Shown here: piece after piece, positions 17,720 to 25,736 of the stretch
Layout of the letters: each line of letters begins with the position of its first letter
Numbering within the stretch: the first letter of the stretch is position 1
Source of the DNA: Chloroflexota bacterium
Lineage (GTDB): Bacteria > Chloroflexota > Chloroflexia > Chloroheliales > Chloroheliaceae
NCBI GenBank assembly: GCA_028287745.1
Contig: JAQBPB010000042.1
Span: 1 to 64,000, forward strand
Direction of reading: 5' to 3'
Length of the DNA: 64,000 bases
Translations under genes and position numbers: made by a program
Notes under the pieces: model-generated
Told to the model about the DNA's origin: nothing
The model's input: the letters and a program-made list of their open reading frames with translations, nothing else
Databases searched by the model: none

Positions 17720-18756
17720 TCTTTGACCCTCCTAACCATTGACTTTCCTAACCCAACTATGCCGTTAGGCGCAAAAAGGACGAAAATCATAAATATAAGT
17801 CCAAGGACGGTTAGCCAGCGGTCGGCCAGGGTGTAGTTTCCGATTGGGATAGTGCTTCCTTGAATCAGGCTTTGAATATATATTACAAAGAAGGCTCCTA
17901 CGACAGAACCAACCAGTGTCCCTTTTCCACCCAACAAGACCATTACCAGTACGGCGCCGCTATTGATCCAGTTAAGGCTATTCGCCCCTACAAACCCGGT
18001 GAACAGGGCGTTAAGACCACCGGCCAACCCGGCTATGGCACCTGCCAGGACAAAGGCCACCAGTTTGAAGTTGCGGGTCTGGTAACCGACGGCGGTCATG
18101 CGCTCTTCATTATCCCGGATACCCTTGAGGACCTGCCCGAAGGGTGAGCGGATAACTACGGTCAAACCGATAAAACAAAGGATGAAACAGGCAACTACAA
18201 AAAAGTAGAAGGGGGTAAGTTCTTTGAGGCTAACGCCAAAAAGGCTAAATTCCGGCCTGGTAAACGGTACGCCGTCTGAACTACCGGTGAACTCCCACTT
18301 GAAGGCGATTGAAAAAAGCATCTGGGCCAGCGCCAGGGTAAGCATCATAAAGTAAACCCCGGAGGTCCGGATTGAAAAGAACCCCAGGATTAGCGCGCCC
18401 ACACTGGCAATGGCGATAGCTACAAGAAGGCTTAACCAGAAATTCGAAATTTCAAACCTGGAAACCAGCAAGCCCGCGCCAAAAGCCCCCAGGCCGTAAT
18501 AGGAGGCCTGTCCGAAAGAAAGTAACCCGGTATAACCAAAAATTAGATCGTAGCTAAGCGCAAAGATAGCCGCAATAAGGATTTGAGTTAAAAGGTTAAT
18601 GCCATAAGTATCTGCCGAATTGACCAGTGGATAAATCACTAAAGCCAATACCACCAACCCGCCCCATAACCAGGACCATTTAAAGGCAATTCTGCGGTTT
18701 GCTTGTGGCGGTAGTGCCGGATTTTTCACAGCAACCTCAGTTTGCGATTCACTCAT
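17701..18756 (-). CDS. livM: Branched-chain-type ABC importer permease LivM
   Basis: 351 aa from ATG 18756 (MSESQTEV). A GTG at 18771 with GGAG upstream, or a TTG at 18786, are alternative starts. About nine to ten hydrophobic segments are visible, with the LivM hallmark YDLIFGYTGLLSFGQASYYG. It forms the membrane channel with LivH. The N-terminus is a short hydrophilic extension before the first membrane helix. Confidence 0.9.
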   Translation of the reverse strand: MSESQTEVAVKNPALPPQANRRIAFKWSWLWGGLVVLALVIYPLVNSADTYGINLLTQILIAAIFALSYDLIFGYTGLLSFGQASYYGLGAFGAGLLVSRFEISNFWLSLLVAIAIASVGALILGFFSIRTSGVYFMMLTLALAQMLFSIAFKWEFTGSSDGVPFTRPEFSLFGVSLKELTPFYFFVVACFILCFIGLTVVIRSPFGQVLKGIRDNEERMTAVGYQTRNFKLVAFVLAGAIAGLAGGLNALFTGFVGANSLNWINSGAVLVMVLLGGKGTLVGSVVGAFFVIYIQSLIQGSTIPIGNYTLADRWLTVLGLIFMIFVLFAPNGIVGLGKSMVRRVKEWQQKR

Positions 18757-18877
18757 ATTTTCTATACTCACTTTTCCTATCTCCAAATCTTCCGGTAGGT
18801 TTATGCCTTTTACAGAGCTTTAACCCGGCAATTATCCTAGAAAATTAGCAGGTGCTGATTGCAAATTTCAAAGTAAT

Positions 18878-19762
18878 CTAGGCTGTGGCCCGGTTAAATA
18901 ACCCGGTTGGACGAACAAGTAACACGAGTGCCATGACGATATAAATTCCAAATTGGGCAATGCTTGGGAAATAGGCCGCGCCTAACGAGTCAACCAGCCC
19001 AATCAAAATCGCACCCCAGAAGGCTCCCGAGAGGGTCCCCAGGCCCCCAATAACCACGACTAAAAGGGCATAAGTCAGGATGCGTAAATCATCGCCCAGA
19101 CCGAAACTCTGGAAAGGGGCCGCCACTACGCCGCTTAACCCGGCCAGCATCATTCCGAATACGAATAGGGAGGTAAATACAAGGCTAATGTTAATGCCCA
19201 TCCCTCTGACCATTTCTTTATCCGAAACACCGGCCCGCACTATCGCGCCAATGCGGGTTTTCTCAAGCAGTAACCACAACCCCAGGGCCAACAGCAAACC
19301 CAGGGCGGCTACGAAGAGGCGGTAGGAAGGGAAATTCCGGCCCAGCAGCTCTACCGATTGGTGAAAGGGTTCCGGTGACGGAATACTCTTCGGGTCACCA
19401 CCCCAGATTAAGGTGGTTAAATCGCCTACCAGGTAAGCGAACCCTAAAGTGAGAATTACCATGTTGGAATGCGGTTTATTGTACAGCGGTCTTAAGAAGA
19501 ACCGCTCCATCACTAAACCAACCAGCCCAACCGCAACGGGTGCCAGGATTAGAGCAATCCAAAAACTGTTGGTCAAAGTAATAATCGAGTAGCCGAAATA
19601 AGCCCCTAAAAGATAAAAAGTTCCGTGGGCCAGGTTAACAACCTTCATCAAACCAAAAATGAGCGTCATACCGGCAGCCAGCAAGAAGAGAAGCATGCTG
19701 AAAGCCAGGCCGTTCAAAACTTGAAAGATTAAGGTTTCAAAAGAGAAGTTCTGCAGATTCAT
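18878..19762 (-). CDS. livH: Branched-chain-type ABC importer permease LivH
   Basis: 294 aa, first gene of the import operon, with AGGA upstream of the ATG. It has eight or so hydrophobic helices and the LivH hallmark GLMKVVNLAHGTFYLLGAY. Transcribed from module D with a leader of about 335 nt. Its binding protein is encoded separately at 13.4 kb under module C, so the importer is split across two operons of the same regulon. Confidence 0.92.
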   Translation of the reverse strand: MNLQNFSFETLIFQVLNGLAFSMLLFLLAAGMTLIFGLMKVVNLAHGTFYLLGAYFGYSIITLTNSFWIALILAPVAVGLVGLVMERFFLRPLYNKPHSNMVILTLGFAYLVGDLTTLIWGGDPKSIPSPEPFHQSVELLGRNFPSYRLFVAALGLLLALGLWLLLEKTRIGAIVRAGVSDKEMVRGMGINISLVFTSLFVFGMMLAGLSGVVAAPFQSFGLGDDLRILTYALLVVVIGGLGTLSGAFWGAILIGLVDSLGAAYFPSIAQFGIYIVMALVLLVRPTGLFNRATA

Positions 19763-20084
19763 TTCAATAGTCCTAGCTTCTTATCTACAATATAAGGGTT
19801 GCAAAAACCCAATGTATCCAACTTTCTGAACTCTAACGCTAAATACCTTTATTAGACATAAAGGTATTATTTAAAATATTCGAACTAAAGGCTGTAATTT
19901 AAAAGTAGGAAATGTGAATGTTTTAGCATAGAGCGCACTTTGCTCATCGCATTTCCTCCTCGAAATTACGCAGCATGCAACAGAAAACCGGTCAGGTTGT
20001 TCTGGGTAATATAATAAAAAGTTGCTGGCCGAACACTTACCTTTAACCGCTGTGGCTTGCAAGGTGTATGACAGATGGTGCTTA

Positions 20085-20115
20085 TTGGTTAGATAGAGTA
20101 ATTTTATGATATAAT
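20085..20115 (+). promoter_or_regulatory. Possible lysR promoter overlapping the liv promoter
   Basis: TTGGTT (20085-20090), 19 bases, TATAAT (20110-20115) point toward lysR. The -10 overlaps the liv operon -10 (20106-20111) on the other strand. Transcription would start near 20122, just before the module D recognition site, which fits autorepression. The spacing is longer than ideal. Confidence 0.4.
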
Positions 20116-20170
20116 AACTCCTCTAATATGTCCAATATCCGTTTTATCTAGTTATATATATTAAAGGTAT
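20106..20170 (-). promoter_or_regulatory. LysR-type promoter module D (liv operon; next to lysR start)
   Basis: Reading leftward: ATAC-N7-ATAT (20170-20156), 20 bases, -35 TTGGAC (20135-20130), 18 bases, -10 TATCAT (20111-20106). The recognition site ends five bases before the lysR start codon and includes its AAAGG ribosome site. This is the classic divergent LysR arrangement. The rest of 19763-20175 is AT-rich leader. Confidence 0.88.
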
Positions 20171-20175
20171 AGATA

Positions 20176-21120
20176 GTGGAATTAAGACATTTGCGCTACT
20201 TCGTAGCCATTGCCGAAGAAGGCAGTTTCATCCGCGCGGCTGAGAGACTCAAAATTTCGCAACCCCCCCTTAGCCAGCAGATTCAAAACCTCGAAACCGA
20301 GCTTCAATTCCAACTTTTTGACCGTTCCAAACGCCAGATTCAACTTACAAAGGCGGGCAGCCTTTTTTTAGAAAAATGCTACCGTATTCTTTCTCAAATG
20401 GACCTGGCAATCGAAGACGGCCGCAGAATCAGCCGGGGTGAAATTGGCCGCCTGGTTGTAGGTTATATTAACACAACTTTTTACAGTACCCCACGTGAAA
20501 TGTTGCGGGTTTTCCGGGCCAGGTATCCTGAAGTGGAACTGGTCCTGCTGGAACTTTTGTCTTCCGAGCAGGTAGCGGATTTACATAACTCGCAAATTGA
20601 TGTAGGTTTTGCTTTCATGCCTATTCATGACGAAGATTTATCCATGGAAACGGCTTTTGACGATCAATGGGTAGTCGCGCTGGCTGATAAGCATCCCCTG
20701 GCCGACCAGCCCTTTGTTAGAATGGAAGAACTGGCAAACGAATATTTCATTATTCATCCGCATAAGGTAAAGTCTATATTTTACGACCAGATCCTGAAGC
20801 TTTGCCAGCAGGCCGGGTTCATACCTAAAGTTGCCCAGGAAGTAATTCAAATTCTAACGGCGGTCAATATGGTAGCAGCCGGGATGGGTATAGCGTTGGT
20901 CCCCGGTTGTGCCAGCAATATCCGGGTTAACGGGGTAGTTTTCAAGAAAATATATCCGGAGCCGCCAATTTTAACCCTGGGCGTAATCTGGCGCAAAAAC
21001 GACCCATCACCGGTTTTGCAGGCTTTTCTAGAGGTGGTAAGAGAAATCCGGGAACAATACGATGTAATAGGTAACTTTTCTGACCTGAAGGACCCGATTG
21101 CACCGGCCCCCCTTAACTGA
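20176..21120 (+). CDS. LysR-type transcriptional regulator, probable master of the aromatic regulon
   Basis: 314 aa from GTG 20176, with AAAGG upstream. The N-terminal winged helix-turn-helix (RHLRYFVAIAEEGSFIRAAE, then SQPPLSQQIQNLE) resembles the CbnR/CatR/BenM branch, whose members sense aromatic catabolites. The effector domain starts near residue 90. It is the only LysR gene in the window and abuts module D. The nine modules carry ATAY-N7-RTAT, a BenM/CatM-like recognition motif, centred near -64. I infer that this protein binds all nine sites, activates the catabolic operons and controls its own gene. Effector unknown. Confidence 0.9.
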   Translation: MELRHLRYFVAIAEEGSFIRAAERLKISQPPLSQQIQNLETELQFQLFDRSKRQIQLTKAGSLFLEKCYRILSQMDLAIEDGRRISRGEIGRLVVGYINTTFYSTPREMLRVFRARYPEVELVLLELLSSEQVADLHNSQIDVGFAFMPIHDEDLSMETAFDDQWVVALADKHPLADQPFVRMEELANEYFIIHPHKVKSIFYDQILKLCQQAGFIPKVAQEVIQILTAVNMVAAGMGIALVPGCASNIRVNGVVFKKIYPEPPILTLGVIWRKNDPSPVLQAFLEVVREIREQYDVIGNFSDLKDPIAPAPLN

Positions 21121-21221
21121 ACTGGCCGGGAATAAAACCCTGGCAGGGTGAAATCACTGGAACTTGCCTGAACATTCAGTAAATTCATCCCGCCAGACCG
21201 GGCTATGGACGGAAGCCGCGC

Positions 21222-21560
21222 TTAGATTATGGGGGCTGGCTTACCGGCCAGGTAATCACCTGGTAGAATCCCGCCTCGCAGGCGCAGCACCTGGCTCATA
21301 GGTGTTTCCCCAAAGCCACGCGTATCCAACCAGCAAATACCGAAACCAAATACCAGCGGATCATCAATCTGTTCAACAACGCTTAACACGGCTTCATTAA
21401 CAATTTTGCTATCAGTGCCGGGCGGTGTTTGAGCTATTTCTTCCATTCTCATCAAATTCTTGGCAAACTCCGCCGGAGTTTTCTTTGCCTGAAAGCCTGC
21501 CCGAAACTGTTCCGCGAAAGCGCGGACGGTTGTGGGGTGAGTGTAAAGTATTTCCGCCAT
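21222..21560 (-). CDS. Small protein of unknown function in the aromatic regulon
   Basis: 112 aa, with AAGGAGA before the ATG. Predicted soluble: a helical N-terminal half (TVRAFAEQFRAGFQ, AEFAKNLMRMEEIAQ) and a C-terminal half with FGFGICWLDTRGFGE and a Pro-rich tail KPAPII. I do not recognise the family. It does not resemble the LigA subunit of protocatechuate 4,5-dioxygenase as I know it, although the size is similar. It is the last gene of the module E string after a ferredoxin and a hydrolase, so a role in the aromatic pathway is likely but unknown. Confidence 0.75.
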   Translation of the reverse strand: MAEILYTHPTTVRAFAEQFRAGFQAKKTPAEFAKNLMRMEEIAQTPPGTDSKIVNEAVLSVVEQIDDPLVFGFGICWLDTRGFGETPMSQVLRLRGGILPGDYLAGKPAPII

Positions 21561-21700
21561 TTATTTCTCCTTGATAACTCTGGTTGCAGAAATAAATTAT
21601 ATTTCTCCACCTTACCAGTTACTACACCTGCCCCGGCTAGCTGCAGGATATAGACCACTGAACCTGGCTCAATTTTAACGGCTAAACGTCTAATTACGTA

Positions 21701-22501
21701 TTATACGCCTTTTAAAAAATCTTCGACCGCCCGGTTGAAAAACTCGGCGTCCTCAATGTTCGCCATATGTCCGGCTCCCGGCACTTCCACGAATTTGGCT
21801 CGCGCATTTGCTTCCGCCATAAGGCGGGCATTCGCGACCGGCATAAGCTGGTCTTTTTCGCCGTGAATAACCAGGTAGGGCGCCTTTATACCGGGCAACT
21901 CGGGCACTACGTCCGGGCGTTCGGCCAGGCCCGGCAGAGTAGCCATAATGGCTTCCGGCTTCGTCCTGAGCATTATAGCGCCTAAGTCATCAATCATAGG
22001 GCTGCCCTGCTTATGCAGTTCCGGAGAGAACATTACCGGTAACATGCCGTCCCTGGCCGCCGTAGAACCTTGCTGGCGGATGGTTTCCCGGAGTTTGTAG
22101 CGGTTCTCGCGGGCCTGTGGCGGGTCCGGTTCCGCTTTAGTATCGGCCAGGACCAGGGCGCGAACTTTTTCAGGGAACTGGCGGTTAAAGGCAAAGGTAA
22201 CATACCCTCCCATAGACAGTCCCACAATTACCGCCCTGGCGATGCCCAGGTGGTCGAGCAGCCCGGCGGCGTCCTGGGCCATGAGGTCTACGGTGGTGAC
22301 TTCCTGCGGATTATGGGTGCTCTGGCCGTAACCCCGGTGGTCGGGCGCGATTACCCGCCAGCCCCGCCCGGCAAAGTACTCTACCTGGTTCAGCCACATT
22401 GTATGGTCGAGCGGAAACCCGTGCAACAGCAGGAGGACATTATCGCCGCTGCCAGCTTCAACCCAGAATAGCTCAATATTGTTGATTTTTGCTTTAGGCA
22501 T
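21701..22501 (-). CDS. Alpha/beta hydrolase, enol-lactonase/ester hydrolase type
   Basis: 266 aa. Oxyanion-region motif LLLHGFPLDHTMW, nucleophile Ser in VGLSMGGYV, the acid probably Asp in VIHGEKDQLMP, and the His in GAGHMANIED. Overall similar to 3-oxoadipate enol-lactonase (PcaD) and related esterases. Middle gene of the module E string. Candidate roles are opening a lactone intermediate or hydrolysing an aromatic ester before ring attack; the sequence alone does not decide. Only a weak ribosome site is visible before the ATG. Confidence 0.87.
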   Translation of the reverse strand: MPKAKINNIELFWVEAGSGDNVLLLLHGFPLDHTMWLNQVEYFAGRGWRVIAPDHRGYGQSTHNPQEVTTVDLMAQDAAGLLDHLGIARAVIVGLSMGGYVTFAFNRQFPEKVRALVLADTKAEPDPPQARENRYKLRETIRQQGSTAARDGMLPVMFSPELHKQGSPMIDDLGAIMLRTKPEAIMATLPGLAERPDVVPELPGIKAPYLVIHGEKDQLMPVANARLMAEANARAKFVEVPGAGHMANIEDAEFFNRAVEDFLKGV

Positions 22502-22580
22502 AATTATAGGTTCTTTCTACCCCTTTATCCGGTCAATTTGTAGGGTTTATGTAACGGTAACTGCCCCGGCAGGCCCCTTA

Positions 22581-22889
22581 TTAAACTTCTAGCGCCTGGC
22601 GTTTTTCCGGGCAGAGCCGGTTGACTTCGGCGCGAGCCGCTTCCTGGTCTTTGAAATAGAGCTGGTTAATCGGGATGAAATTTCTAAAATTTGCGGGTAC
22701 TTCTTCTTCGGCAAATATAGCCGAAACCGGGCATTCCGGTTCGCAGGCTCCGCAGTCAATACACTCATCCGGGTTGATATACATCTGCCGGTCAGCCTCA
22801 CCGCTTTCATAAATGCAATCTACCGGGCAGACATTTATGCAAGACTTATCCTTGACGTCAACGCAAGGTTCGGTAATAACGTAAGCCAT
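22581..22889 (-). CDS. fdxA: Seven-iron ([3Fe-4S][4Fe-4S]) ferredoxin
   Basis: 102 aa. The first cluster motif is C-x7-C-x3-CP (EPCVDVKDKSCINVCPVDC) and the second CIDCGACEPECP, as in FdxA-type ferredoxins of Actinobacteria and relatives. First gene of the module E string. As it is in the aromatic regulon, it is the best candidate here to pass electrons to the Rieske oxygenases; some actinobacterial phthalate dioxygenases use this ferredoxin class. No reductase gene is present nearby, so a housekeeping reductase would be needed. Confidence 0.9.
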   Translation of the reverse strand: MAYVITEPCVDVKDKSCINVCPVDCIYESGEADRQMYINPDECIDCGACEPECPVSAIFAEEEVPANFRNFIPINQLYFKDQEAARAEVNRLCPEKRQALEV

Positions 22890-23085
22890 CTACATCCTTT
22901 CTTCGACGAAAGTTATTATTTAGTATCCTTAAATTATTATATAGTTTTGGGTAAAACAAAATCGCTGGTAAAACGAAAGCCCGGTCGCCGGGCAGTCCCT
23001 CAGAAAGGGGAGACTAGCAAGAATAAATTGCTGAAAACCCAAATTAAATGTTTGAATTAGCAAAAAAGCTTATGCAAGTAAGGTT

Positions 23086-23150
23086 ATAATATATTAGCAA
23101 ACCTATCATGTCCAATATTTATTTTATCTAACAGTATATTTTATAAGTAT
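23086..23150 (-). promoter_or_regulatory. LysR-type promoter module E
   Basis: Reading leftward: ATAC-N7-ATAT (23150-23136), 20 bases, -35 TTGGAC (23115-23110), 18 bases, -10 TATTAT (23091-23086). It serves the ferredoxin operon. Back to back with module F; recognition-site centres are 94 bp apart. Confidence 0.87.
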
Positions 23151-23229
23151 CAGTTAAGGCGTTCCAGCCCGGAATTTTTAACTGTAACCACGAATCCTGA
23201 CCCCGGCGGCGGCCATTCCGGTCTGTCCT

Positions 23230-23294
23230 ATATCTAGAATATATAACATGTAACTAACAAAATATTGGACGTATCAAATATTGTGACCTACTAT
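23230..23294 (+). promoter_or_regulatory. LysR-type promoter module F
   Basis: ATAT-N7-ATAT (23230-23244), 20 bases, -35 TTGGAC (23265-23270), 18 bases, -10 TACTAT (23289-23294). The leader to the Rieske start at 23418 is about 115 nt. It is the most diverged of the modules in the A-rich linker, but the spacing is kept. Confidence 0.83.
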
Positions 23295-23417
23295 GGTTAT
23301 GAGCTTTTCCTGGGAACCACTATCAATTTTCACTGAATTTAAATCTTGAAAACTTCACCAGCGTTGGTGCGCTTATATTTAGCGAAAGTTCCTTATTAAG
23401 AAAGAGGAATAGGAAGA

Positions 23418-24653
23418 ATGTTAAGCAAAGAACAGAACGAGCTGTTAACCCGCATAGAACCCGGCACGCCGATGGGAGATACCTTGCGCCAGTTCTGGCT
23501 ACCCGCCATCCGGTCGGCCAACCTGGAAGTGGACGGAGCGCCTGCCCGTGTGCGCATGTTCGGGCAAAACTTTGTCGCTTTCCGCGATACTAACGGCCGG
23601 GTCGGCTTCCTGGATGAAGGTTGCCCGCACCGGGGCGTGTCGCTGGCCCTGGGCCGTAACGAGGATTGTGGGCTGCGCTGCATCTTTCACGGCTGGAAAA
23701 TCAACGTGGATGGTCAGGTGGTCGAAGTCCCTTCCGAACCGGCGGGCTCTAACCTGGCTTCCAAAATTAAGGTCAATCACTACCAGACCCGTGAAGCGGC
23801 CGGGGTGGTCTGGGTATACTTGGGTAAAGAAGCCGAAGCGCCCCAATTTCCGGCTTTTGACTTCGTCAATCATCCAATCGAAAATATGGTTCCGCGCAAA
23901 GCGGTCGTCCAGTGCAACTGGGTAACCTTGCTGGAAGGCTTGCTCGATTCGTCACACGTCAGTTCCCTGCATAAGGACTGGCTGCCCACCGGCAAGGAAA
24001 TGCTCAGTGGGCCGAACGCGGGCGTAATGGGCGCCCTGTCGGTGGTATATGAAATCGAGGAACGCCCCTACGGCTATCAGGCCAACGCCAAACGGGCCAT
24101 GGCGGACGGTACTCAGGTCAACCGCAAGACCGAATATGTCCTGCCTACTTTCTGCCTGATTCCGTCTACTTTAAAGACGCTGCGGGGCGTCGCCTGTATT
24201 GTACCAATTGATGACGAAACCACCAACTTCTGGACCTTAAGCTGGGATACCAGCGGCCCCATTGACGCTGCCACTGTTGATAGATTGCGCAATGTCGGCA
24301 GGCTGGGTAAAGACCCTGACAATATTTACGAACCTCGCTTTGAGGCCGACCAGGTCTGGGGCCAGGACCGTGAAGCCATGAAAAACGGTTCCTACTCCGG
24401 GTACCCGGCCCTGCCGATTGAAGATTTCGCGGTGTCGGAAAGCCAGGGGGTTATAGCCAACCGGCCCGCCGAGAAATTAGGGGCCAGTGATATTGCAATC
24501 ATCCGGATGCGCCGGTTACTGTTTGACCTGGTTAAGGATTACCAGGCCGGTACGCAGCCTGCCATCCTTTCCGGTAATATTGACTTCGGTAAAATCCGCC
24601 CGGTCCATGAGGTATTAGCGCCCACCGGCACCACTATAGAAATCAAGGCCTGA
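23418..24653 (+). CDS. Rieske non-haem iron oxygenase, alpha subunit (paralogue 4)
   Basis: 411 aa, with AGGAAG upstream. Rieske ligands Cys69, His71, Cys88, His91; iron motif LLDSSHVSSLH with His180 and His185. Monocistronic, under module F, closed by a strong terminator. A 193-base segment of its Rieske domain (23592-23784) is nearly identical to paralogue 5 (27396-27588), two differences by eye, while flanking sequence is more diverged. Possible substrates are methoxylated or carboxylated aromatics; not decidable here. Confidence 0.93.
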   Translation: MLSKEQNELLTRIEPGTPMGDTLRQFWLPAIRSANLEVDGAPARVRMFGQNFVAFRDTNGRVGFLDEGCPHRGVSLALGRNEDCGLRCIFHGWKINVDGQVVEVPSEPAGSNLASKIKVNHYQTREAAGVVWVYLGKEAEAPQFPAFDFVNHPIENMVPRKAVVQCNWVTLLEGLLDSSHVSSLHKDWLPTGKEMLSGPNAGVMGALSVVYEIEERPYGYQANAKRAMADGTQVNRKTEYVLPTFCLIPSTLKTLRGVACIVPIDDETTNFWTLSWDTSGPIDAATVDRLRNVGRLGKDPDNIYEPRFEADQVWGQDREAMKNGSYSGYPALPIEDFAVSESQGVIANRPAEKLGASDIAIIRMRRLLFDLVKDYQAGTQPAILSGNIDFGKIRPVHEVLAPTGTTIEIKA

Positions 24654-24691
24654 GCCATTTCAGGCCGGGCCAGGCAAGCAGGCTTATGCGC

Positions 24692-24738
24692 AAAAAAAGT
24701 AACAACCCGGATTTACTCCCGGGTTGTTACTTTTTTTT
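24692..24738. terminator. Bidirectional terminator between Rieske paralogue 4 and the aldolase gene
   Basis: A stem of about 19 bp (24692-24710 with 24719-24737, including AGTAACAACCCGG) is flanked by A7 and T8 runs, so it works for both convergent genes. Confidence 0.93.
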
Positions 24739-24812
24739 ATCAGGTTAATTACCGGTTCGCTGCGGGGGTTAAAGAACTTTTCCCGGCTCTTGCCACAGAC
24801 CGGCCCGGCGGG

Positions 24813-25433
24813 TTATTTCAAGTTGAAAATATCCAGGGTGCGTTCTCCTTTTGCCAGCCGCGCCATTACTTTCGCTTCTACTTCTTCCCTGGCGTGGGCT
24901 TTAGCGACATATTCCTCGGCCAGTTCAGCCGGGATAATCACTACCCCATCGGCATCACCTACCACCAGGTCGCCCCGGTGGACCACCACATCGCCAAAGC
25001 GGACGGGAGTGCCGAGCGAGCCTTCGCCTTTGGGGTCTTTGACGGTCCCGCGAATACAGATTGTGCGCGAGAAAACCGGAAAACCGACTTCAATCAGGCG
25101 CTGGCTGTCCCGCACCCCACCATCAATCACCAGGCCGCCCAGCTTTTGAGAAATCGCCGCTGTGGTCATAACCTCACCCCAGTAGCCCGCCTCATGATGG
25201 TCGCCCACATGGACAATCAGAATATCACCGGGCGCGGCCTCGTAAATAGCCCGGTGCAGCCAGAGGTTATCCGCCGGGGGAGATTGGACCGGAAAAGCTG
25301 GCCCGAAAAGGCGGAAGTTCGGCGTGAGCGGTTTAATGGCCGAGGGTAAGGCTCCGATTTTACCGGCGGCTTCGTAAAGTGAGGCTACTCCAATTTCTCC
25401 AGCTTCGGCTAAAGCCTTGTAATCTTGCGGCAT
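24813..25433 (-). CDS. RraA-family aldolase, LigK/HMG-CHA aldolase-like
   Basis: 206 aa, with AAGGAG before the ATG. RraA/DlpA fold with the metal and substrate motif around GYWGEVMTTAA and LVIDGGVRDSQRL, where Arg and Asp match catalytic residues of 4-hydroxy-4-methyl-2-oxoglutarate / 4-carboxy-4-hydroxy-2-oxoadipate aldolases. The reaction would give pyruvate plus oxaloacetate, the last step after the LigJ-like hydratase. Monocistronic under module G. RNase E inhibitor function (true RraA) is unlikely in this context. It could also act on a related 2-oxoacid. Confidence 0.82.
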   Translation of the reverse strand: MPQDYKALAEAGEIGVASLYEAAGKIGALPSAIKPLTPNFRLFGPAFPVQSPPADNLWLHRAIYEAAPGDILIVHVGDHHEAGYWGEVMTTAAISQKLGGLVIDGGVRDSQRLIEVGFPVFSRTICIRGTVKDPKGEGSLGTPVRFGDVVVHRGDLVVGDADGVVIIPAELAEEYVAKAHAREEVEAKVMARLAKGERTLDIFNLK

Positions 25434-25481
25434 TTGTTAACTCCTTTGTATTTTTCTGATTTTTAGATAAGTCTGAAATTG

Positions 25482-25546
25482 ATAGTAGACCAGGGATTTC
25501 AATATGTCCAATATTTGCTTAATCTAGCAGTATACTTTAGAGGTAT
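25482..25546 (-). promoter_or_regulatory. LysR-type promoter module G
   Basis: Reading leftward: ATAC-N7-GTAT (25546-25532), the best match to the motif, 20 bases, -35 TTGGAC (25511-25506), 18 bases, -10 TACTAT (25487-25482). The leader to the aldolase is only about 40 nt. Recognition-site centres of G and H are 58 bp apart. Confidence 0.88.
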
Positions 25547-25589
25547 AGGAAGCAGCCAGGCTGGAATTTAGCCGGTCTAACAGCGGCTT

Positions 25590-25655
25590 ATATAAATAAA
25601 GTATAGGACTATACAAGCTAAATATTGGACATAGCCCCCGAACTGCCTATATTAT
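25590..25655 (+). promoter_or_regulatory. LysR-type promoter module H
   Basis: ATAT-N7-GTAT (25590-25604), 20 bases, -35 TTGGAC (25625-25630). The -10 is TATATT after 17 bases or TATTAT after 19 bases, the one module that departs from the 18-base spacer. It serves the aldo/keto reductase at 25737. Confidence 0.82.
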
Positions 25656-25736
25656 TGCGGTTAACGGACTGATACCTCGAAATTTTCTGTCTAATAAAAT
25701 TGACCTATAAAAAAGACCCTGAAAGGGGAGTAAACA

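Noticed and set aside
21222-21560. Calling the 112-aa protein a LigA (protocatechuate 4,5-dioxygenase alpha) subunit
   Set aside because: The size fits, but characteristic LigA sequence is not visible; similarity of TPMSQVLRLR to the Rieske N-terminus (TPMGQVLRQ) is too short to mean anything.
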